Assembly (NCBI GenBank): GCA_020831965.1
Contig: JAFIFP010000014.1
Location: 186,001 to 250,000, forward strand
Reading direction: 5' to 3'
Length of the DNA stretch: 64,000 nt
Source: Idiomarina sp.
GTDB lineage: Bacteria > Pseudomonadota > Gammaproteobacteria > Enterobacterales > Alteromonadaceae
Shown here: piece by piece, positions 55,870 to 64,000 of the stretch
How the letters are laid out: each line of letters starts with the position of its first letter
Numbering within the stretch: the stretch's first letter is position 1
Notes under the pieces: generated by a model
The model's database searches: none
What the model saw: only the letters and a program-made list of their open reading frames with translations
What the model was told of the DNA's origin: nothing
Program-made: the position numbers and the translations under genes

Positions 55870-56567
55870 TGACTCCGGCCTTCATATTGCATCGATGGCC
55901 ATATCAAGAGCACAGCGCGTTACTGGAAGTTTTTACTCGTGAGCACGGCAAAATAAGATTGCTTGCGAAAGGCGTACAAAGTGCAAAAAGCCGATGGCGT
56001 GGAATTCTCACGCCATTTGTTTTACTAGATGCTGAGTGGCGGGGGCGTGGCGAACTTTGCACCCTAACTCACGCAGACCTGCAAGAAACGTTTGAGCTGA
56101 AGCAACGGTTTTTATACAGCGGATTCTACCTGAATGAGCTGTTGCAACGCATTCTTCCTGACCAATTTAGTGCCCCAGAGCTATTTGATGATTATCGCGA
56201 CACTCTCGATTTACTGCAGCAAGGCGTCTCCCTTGAGCCGGTGTTACGGCGATTTGAATGGCAGCTGCTTGAGCGCCTTGATTTAGGCTTCTCATGGGCA
56301 GAAGATGCGCGCGACGGAAGTCCAATTTCGGCTGACGAACGTTATGAGTTTTACCCGGAACATGGCTTTATGGCGACAATGAACCCACAGAACGCGGCCT
56401 TAACATTGCCCGGCGAGACAGTGCTAGCGTTGGGCGCGTTTCAACTCGACAATCCGGAATTACTTAAGTGGTATAAGCTTGTAATGCGAGCGGCATTGCA
56501 GCCGCATCTGGGCAGCAAGCCATTGCGCAGTCGTGACCTATTTTCAAATCATCAGAGCAGTCGCTGA
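55869..56567 (+). CDS. recO: DNA repair protein RecO
   Basis: RecO helps load RecA at gaps by displacing SSB. The 232-residue protein has the OB-fold N-terminus (PAFILHRWPYQEHSALLEVF, REHGKIRLLAKGVQSAKSRW) and a helical C-terminal domain. It lacks the four-cysteine zinc motif seen in some members, as is usual for enterobacterial types. It directly follows era and precedes pdxJ by 15 bases, the conserved gammaproteobacterial order. Confidence 0.95.
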   Translation: MTPAFILHRWPYQEHSALLEVFTREHGKIRLLAKGVQSAKSRWRGILTPFVLLDAEWRGRGELCTLTHADLQETFELKQRFLYSGFYLNELLQRILPDQFSAPELFDDYRDTLDLLQQGVSLEPVLRRFEWQLLERLDLGFSWAEDARDGSPISADERYEFYPEHGFMATMNPQNAALTLPGETVLALGAFQLDNPELLKWYKLVMRAALQPHLGSKPLRSRDLFSNHQSSR

Positions 56568-56582
56568 TAGAACGAGGTAGAA

Positions 56583-57308
56583 ATGGAACCAGTATTACTC
56601 GGAGTCAATATCGATCACATCGCAACCCTGCGTAACGCGCGGGGCGTTGCTTATCCCGACCCAGTGCAAGCGGCATTTATTGCAGAGCAAGCCGGCGCGG
56701 ACGGTATTACGGTGCATTTGCGGGAAGATCGTCGCCATATTCGTGATCGCGACGTGGAGTTATTGGCTGACACGATTCAAACCCGTATGAACTTAGAGAT
56801 GGCGATGACCTCTGAAATGGTGGCGATTGCCAAGCGGATTAAACCTGCCTACGTGTGTTTAGTGCCTGAGAAACGTGAAGAGCTAACCACCGAAGGCGGC
56901 TTAAATGTTGCGGATCAACTTAGCAAGGTCACTGATGTGGTTGCTGAATTAGCCGATGTAGGCATTCTGGTATCACTCTTTATTGATGCTGATGAAGGTC
57001 AGATTAACGCGGCTCATGAGTCAGGCGCACCTTACATTGAGCTACATACGGGGCATTATGCCGAAGTAACGGGGCAGGCTCAGCAGAACCAATTGAAAGT
57101 GCTTCAGCATGCTGCGCGTCAAGCGAAGCAACATGGATTGATCGTCAATGCAGGGCATGGATTGCACTATCACAACACCGCTGCGATTGCGGCCATCCCC
57201 GAACTCTATGAATTGAATATCGGCCACGCAATTATGGCGCGGGCTATGTTAGCTGGGCTCGATCAAGCGGTGCGCGATATGAAAGCCATACTGGTACAGT
57301 CTCGCTAA
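56583..57308 (+). CDS. pdxJ: pyridoxine 5'-phosphate synthase PdxJ
   Basis: PdxJ condenses 1-deoxyxylulose 5-phosphate with the PdxA product to form pyridoxine 5'-phosphate. The 241-residue TIM-barrel protein begins [20 protein letters not shown], with later [16 protein letters not shown] and [10 protein letters not shown], the phosphate-binding site. Both catalytic segments are intact. GAGGTAGAA lies before the ATG. It shares one base with the acpS start. Confidence 0.98.
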   Translation: MEPVLLGVNIDHIATLRNARGVAYPDPVQAAFIAEQAGADGITVHLREDRRHIRDRDVELLADTIQTRMNLEMAMTSEMVAIAKRIKPAYVCLVPEKREELTTEGGLNVADQLSKVTDVVAELADVGILVSLFIDADEGQINAAHESGAPYIELHTGHYAEVTGQAQQNQLKVLQHAARQAKQHGLIVNAGHGLHYHNTAAIAAIPELYELNIGHAIMARAMLAGLDQAVRDMKAILVQSR

Positions 57309-57688
57309 TGAGTATCGTGGGCGTTGGTACCGATATGGTGGACATTCAGCGTATTGCGGGTGTGCTGGAGCGTCAGGCTGGCTTTGCGGCTCGGATCTTG
57401 ACGGTAGACGAGCTGACTGCATTTGAGCAAACCAAAGAGCCAGAGCGTCTTCTAGCAAAGCGTTTTGCCGCTAAGGAAGCGTGCCTGAAGGCACTTGGCA
57501 CTGGGCTTGCGAAAGGAATTCGATGGCAAGATATCGAAGTTCAACATTATGAGTCAGGCCAGCCATATTTGGTGTTGTCAGGAGGCGCAAAGCAACAAGC
57601 GGATGCGTTAAATATTGCTCAGTTGCATCTTAGTATCAGTGATGAACAAGCCCATGCGATTGCATTTGTGGTTGCTGAGTCCAAATAG
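57308..57688 (+). CDS. acpS: holo-[acyl-carrier-protein] synthase AcpS
   Basis: AcpS transfers the phosphopantetheine arm of CoA to acyl carrier protein. The 126-residue protein has VGTDMVDIQRI at the start and the metal-binding LAKRFAAKEACLKALGTG near residue 54. Length is normal. It overlaps pdxJ (TAATG), as in E. coli. A possible promoter for relA begins within bases of its stop. Confidence 0.96.
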   Translation: MSIVGVGTDMVDIQRIAGVLERQAGFAARILTVDELTAFEQTKEPERLLAKRFAAKEACLKALGTGLAKGIRWQDIEVQHYESGQPYLVLSGGAKQQADALNIAQLHLSISDEQAHAIAFVVAESK

Positions 57689-57690
57689 CG

Positions 57691-57719
57691 TTGACAGCGT
57701 GATCTAGATTTCGCATTGT
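57691..57719 (+). promoter_or_regulatory. putative relA promoter
   Basis: TTGACA (57691-57696) is a perfect -35 hexamer; 17 bases later CATTGT (57714-57719) is a poor -10. A transcript from here would reach relA after about 40 bases. Confidence 0.4.
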
Positions 57720-57762
57720 TGAAGGCATAGTTCAAAACATCCGTCATTAGGGAGTTACGGTA

Positions 57763-59952
57763 ATGGTTCAGGTCAGAAATGTGCATGTGGATAAATCTCA
57801 CGACGTACGTGGAGACTGGCTTGCAACACTCCCTAAAGAAGACTTTCGCGATACGCTCCGCGCCCTCGATGAAGCCCTAGCGAAACTCCCCAATGCCACG
57901 CCTGAAATGCGCGTAAAAGGCCAAGAGATGGTTGAGATTCTTGCCGACTTGAATCTTGATCTGCGGGGCTTAAAAGCTGCCCTGTGCGTGCCTTACTTCG
58001 AAGCCGGTATTGTCAGTGAGGAAGCCCTCGAGAAGTTAGCATCCAAACAACTTGTGTTGCTTGTGCAGACGGTTCATCAAATGCAAAGCATAAGTGAGCT
58101 ACAGCATTTTCGCCGCGGTAAACCGAGCGAGGGGCAAATCGATATTGTTCGACGCATGCTCCTGGCCATGGTGGAAGATGTGCGGGCTGTTTTAATTAAG
58201 CTTGCCGAACGTATTTGTCAGCTGCGTATTGTCAAAAATGGCGATGAAGAAATTCGTGTTCTGACTGCCAAGGAATGTAGCGAAATATACGCTCCCTTGG
58301 CCAATCGGTTAGGTATTGGGCAACTGAAATGGGAGCTTGAAGACCTCGCTTTCCGGTACCTCCATCCCGATGTGTACATGGCAATCGCCAAGCAGCTGGA
58401 CGAGAAACGTTCACAACGGGAAATCTTTATTGATGAGTTTGTGCGTGACTTACTTGAAGGGTTGAAGGCTCACCAAGTTGATGCCGAGGTTTATGGACGG
58501 CCAAAGCATATCTTCAGCATTTGGAAGAAAATGCAGAAAAAGAATCTTCAGTTCGATGAGCTCTTTGATATTCGAGCCGTGCGAGTTGTTACTGGCAGCT
58601 TGAAGGACTGTTATGCCGCACTCGGTATTGTCCATACGAAATGGCGGCATCTTGCCTCGGAGTTTGACGACTATATTGCGACGCCAAAAGCGAATGGCTA
58701 CCAATCGATTCACACTGTGGTTATTGGGCCAGAGCAAAAGAATGTTGAAATTCAAATCCGTAGTCGCGATATGCATGACGATGCTGAATTAGGTGTTGCT
58801 GCACACTGGATGTACAAAGAAGGCCAGTTGGCAGGGAAAACACAGGGTTACGAAGAGAAAATTGCGTGGCTACGGAAGCTGTTAGCTTGGCATGAAGATA
58901 TGGCCGAGAACGAAGATCTGGTGCAAGAAATTCGTAGTCAGGTGTTCGAGGATCGGGTTTATGTGTTTACCCCTAAAGGCGATGTCATTGATTTGCCTAT
59001 GGGCGCGACACCACTCGATTTTGCTTATTACATTCATAGCCAAGTGGGGCACCGCTGCATTGGTGCCAAAGTGGATGGTCGCATTGTCCCTTTCACTTAT
59101 CGGTTACAAAATGGCGAGCGCATTGAGGTGTTGACCCAGAAGGAGCCTAACCCGAAACGAGATTGGCTGAATCCATCGTTAGGCTATCTGAATACCGCGC
59201 GAGCGCGCAGCAAAGTACAAACTTACTTCAAGAAACATGACCGCGATCTGTATTTACAAACAGGTCGAGAGCAACTGGAGCAGGAACTACAACGTCACAA
59301 TTTAACCCTCACTGACGCGCAACCCGCTGTTGAGAAGTTTAATATGACACAGCTGGATGACTTGCTGGTCGCGATTGGTGCGGGTGATGTGCGCTTGCAT
59401 CAAGTCGTCAACTTCCTGAAAGCCGAACCGAGTGATGAGCAAGAAGAGCTTGAGAAACTAGCATCACGCAAAAAAGCACCCGCCTCACAGCGCAAATCGC
59501 CCCGAGATGGCGTTAAAGTGGCGGGCATTGGCAACCTGATGATGTCCTTTGCAAAATGCTGTCAGCCGTTACCGGGAGACCCGATAGTAGGTTATGTGAC
59601 CCAGGGTCGCGGTGTGTCTGTTCATCATCAAGATTGCGAGCAATTGCATCAATTGCTGTTGCAAACACCAGGGCGTGGTATTGACGTGGATTGGGTGGAT
59701 GAGCAACAACGCAATTACGGCGTCAATCTGTCGATTATTGCGATGGATAGATCAGGGTTACTGCATGACATCACGAGTATTTTGAGTCACGAGAAACTCA
59801 ATGTCACCGATGTAAATGCCCGCCATGATAAAGATGGCCAAGTGTTTATTTCATTATCCTTGTTGGTGCGTCATCAAGACGATGTGCAGCGCCTGACTAA
59901 TAAACTTCAGCAGGTATCGCATGTCCTCAGTATTACCCGCAAGTCCCACTAG
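57763..59952 (+). CDS. relA: (p)ppGpp synthetase RelA
   Basis: RelA makes the alarmone (p)ppGpp on stalled ribosomes during amino-acid starvation. The 729-residue protein has an N-terminal pseudo-hydrolase domain without the HD metal motif, so it cannot degrade (p)ppGpp. The synthetase domain follows (RPKHIFSIWKKMQKKNLQFD, FDIRAVRVV, KANGYQSIHTVVIGP), then a TGS domain (VYVFTPKGDVIDLPMGATPL), a Zn-finger/RIS region with AKCCQPLPGDPIVGYVT and a C-terminal ACT domain. In E. coli relA lies beside rlmD; that gene is not here. GGGAG precedes the start. Its end overlaps mazG by 32 bases in another frame. Confidence 0.96.
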   Translation: MVQVRNVHVDKSHDVRGDWLATLPKEDFRDTLRALDEALAKLPNATPEMRVKGQEMVEILADLNLDLRGLKAALCVPYFEAGIVSEEALEKLASKQLVLLVQTVHQMQSISELQHFRRGKPSEGQIDIVRRMLLAMVEDVRAVLIKLAERICQLRIVKNGDEEIRVLTAKECSEIYAPLANRLGIGQLKWELEDLAFRYLHPDVYMAIAKQLDEKRSQREIFIDEFVRDLLEGLKAHQVDAEVYGRPKHIFSIWKKMQKKNLQFDELFDIRAVRVVTGSLKDCYAALGIVHTKWRHLASEFDDYIATPKANGYQSIHTVVIGPEQKNVEIQIRSRDMHDDAELGVAAHWMYKEGQLAGKTQGYEEKIAWLRKLLAWHEDMAENEDLVQEIRSQVFEDRVYVFTPKGDVIDLPMGATPLDFAYYIHSQVGHRCIGAKVDGRIVPFTYRLQNGERIEVLTQKEPNPKRDWLNPSLGYLNTARARSKVQTYFKKHDRDLYLQTGREQLEQELQRHNLTLTDAQPAVEKFNMTQLDDLLVAIGAGDVRLHQVVNFLKAEPSDEQEELEKLASRKKAPASQRKSPRDGVKVAGIGNLMMSFAKCCQPLPGDPIVGYVTQGRGVSVHHQDCEQLHQLLLQTPGRGIDVDWVDEQQRNYGVNLSIIAMDRSGLLHDITSILSHEKLNVTDVNARHDKDGQVFISLSLLVRHQDDVQRLTNKLQQVSHVLSITRKSH

Positions 59953-60772
59953 CTCCGAGCCTGACAAACGGGGGATTGACCAGCTCATCGAGGTCATGGC
60001 GGCATTACGCGACCCGGAGCGCGGTTGTCCGTGGGACCTTAAACAAACCATGCAAAGCTTAACGCCTTACACCATTGAAGAGGCTTACGAAGTCGCTGCT
60101 GCAATTCAGGAAGGCAATATTGAGGATATTCGTGGTGAACTCGGCGACTTACTCTTTCAGGTTGTGTTCTATGCGCGGGTTGCAGATGAGCAAGCGTGGT
60201 TTGATTTTGACGGTATTGCTGCGGCAATGGCGGACAAGCTGATTCGCCGACATCCCCATGTGTTCGGTGATGAACAGGTCGGAGACTCAGAAGATGTAAA
60301 GGTGCGTTGGGAAGCGATCAAACGCGCTGAACGAGAGGAGCGGGCAAGACAATCGCCACCAGAAGAAGTGAATACCGTGTTCGCGGACGTGCCCGCTAAT
60401 CTGCCTGCCATGCTGCGCGCAGTAAAAATTCAGAAGCGCTGCGCAAGTGTCGGTTTTGATTGGCCTGAAGCCACGCCCGTACTGGATAAAATTGCTGAAG
60501 AAGTCGAGGAAGTAAGAGCTGAACTTGGCGCGAAGCATATTTCTCAGGAACGTGTAGAAGAAGAGATTGGTGATCTCTTATTCGCAGTAGTGAATTTTGC
60601 GCGTCACTGCCATGTCAATCCAGAGCGTGCTTTGCAGCAGGCAAATCAGAAGTTTATGAACCGTTTTAAAGCCGTTGAAGTTCTGGTGCAACAAAGCCCG
60701 CAAGGCTTTGCTGAGCATTCCCTAGAAGACCTTGAGTTATTGTGGCAACAGGTTAAGCAGCGAGAAAACTAA
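59921..60772 (+). CDS. mazG: nucleoside triphosphate pyrophosphohydrolase MazG
   Basis: MazG hydrolyses nucleoside triphosphates, including aberrant ones, to monophosphates. The 283-residue protein has two MazG domains. The first (MAALRDPERGCPWDLKQTMQ, EEAYEVAAAI, ELGDLLFQVVFYARV) has the EExxE-type metal motif; the second (EEVEEVRAELG, EEIGDLLFAVVNFARH) is the catalytic one in E. coli. Its ATG lies 32 bases inside relA; AGCAGG lies before it. A relA-mazG pairing links it to stringent-response control, and E. coli MazG lowers ppGpp. Confidence 0.95.
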   Translation: MSSVLPASPTSSEPDKRGIDQLIEVMAALRDPERGCPWDLKQTMQSLTPYTIEEAYEVAAAIQEGNIEDIRGELGDLLFQVVFYARVADEQAWFDFDGIAAAMADKLIRRHPHVFGDEQVGDSEDVKVRWEAIKRAEREERARQSPPEEVNTVFADVPANLPAMLRAVKIQKRCASVGFDWPEATPVLDKIAEEVEEVRAELGAKHISQERVEEEIGDLLFAVVNFARHCHVNPERALQQANQKFMNRFKAVEVLVQQSPQGFAEHSLEDLELLWQQVKQREN

Positions 60773-60796
60773 ATGTCGGATTGTCGTCATCAAAGA

Positions 60797-60825
60797 TTGT
60801 TGCTTTAGCAATGCTCCGGTATACT
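60797..60825 (+). promoter_or_regulatory. putative pyrG promoter
   Basis: TTGTTG (60797-60802) and TATACT (60820-60825) are 17 bases apart, giving a leader of about 55 bases before pyrG. Confidence 0.5.
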
Positions 60826-60870
60826 GTTTTCCCGTCTTAAGTCCTTTTCCAGATAATACATTCACCCTGA

Positions 60871-62526
<1,656 letters not shown>

Positions 62527-62572
62527 ATTTGCAAGAGCAGACGCAAGAACAGATTTAAGAAACAAGGGATGA

Positions 62573-63871
<1,299 letters not shown>

Positions 63872-63927
63872 GGTGTCGCTTCGCCATGTCTATGGTGCGA
63901 ACACAACGGGATATCTTCGATAGCAAC

Positions 63928-63959
63928 GAACAAAGTTCGGCACATGCCGAACTTTGTTC
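63928..63959. terminator. long inverted repeat downstream of eno, possible terminator
   Basis: GAACAAAGTTCGGCA and its exact reverse complement TGCCGAACTTTGTTC are separated by only CA, a 15-base-pair perfect palindrome. No T-run follows, but the TTTGTTCT end is U-rich. It is the last recognisable element; the final 40 bases show nothing. Confidence 0.6.
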
Positions 63960-64000
63960 TGCACTCTATCAACGCGAGCTAACAAGCTTGAGCTATTCTG

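Overview
The window looks like chromosomal DNA from a marine gammaproteobacterium of the Alteromonadales type. An Idiomarina, Pseudidiomarina or Aliidiomarina relative is my best guess; this is inferred from gene order and protein character, not measured. Supporting order is rpoE-rseABC-lepA-lepB-rnc-era-recO-pdxJ-acpS followed by relA-mazG-pyrG-eno, plus sdhE-cptA beside nadB. Coding density is very high: no stretch over 300 bases lacks a gene, and I saw no tRNA, rRNA, CRISPR array or insertion sequence.

Region 1 (1-12.5 kb) is a defence locus cut by the left edge. Its order is a BrxC-like ATPase, a DNA methyltransferase, an SNF2-type helicase, a PglZ alkaline-phosphatase-fold protein and two tandem BrxA-like proteins. 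This matches the type 3 BREX layout, whose first gene brxF would lie outside the window. The genes are almost all overlapping or a few bases apart. Unusual points are the AT-rich central block of the methyltransferase, the paired BrxA-like genes and a tiny Zn-ribbon-like gene at the end.

Region 2 (12.5-22.5 kb) is accessory and housekeeping: a minimal PAS chemoreceptor-like protein, a cold-shock protein, a frameshifted periplasmic-sensor diguanylate cyclase, a DUF2784 membrane protein with an acyl-CoA synthetase, YchJ with a tyrosine phosphatase, a glutathione peroxidase, a 17-repeat Sel1 protein and a DUF3010 protein.

Region 3 (22.6-29.2 kb) is the Fe-S assembly operon sufBCDS-sufA-sufT-sufE, with iscR convergent at its end. 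Nearly identical IscR-type boxes precede both sufB and iscR, so the system probably forms one feedback circuit.

Region 4 (29.3-46 kb) holds a pilin-like protein with calcium-loop-like motifs, a yqjD/yqjE/yqjK-like envelope trio, an S9 peptidase, monomeric NADP-isocitrate dehydrogenase, a yeast-type cytosine deaminase with an FMN reductase, SppA, an RND efflux pair, a lipoprotein of the amino-acid-binding family with a repeat-built signal peptide, SlyD and YgfZ.

Region 5 (46-64 kb) is core: sdhE-cptA, nadB, the sigma-E operon with a good sigma-E promoter, translation and GTPase genes, PdxJ, AcpS, the stringent-response enzyme RelA, MazG, CTP synthase and enolase.
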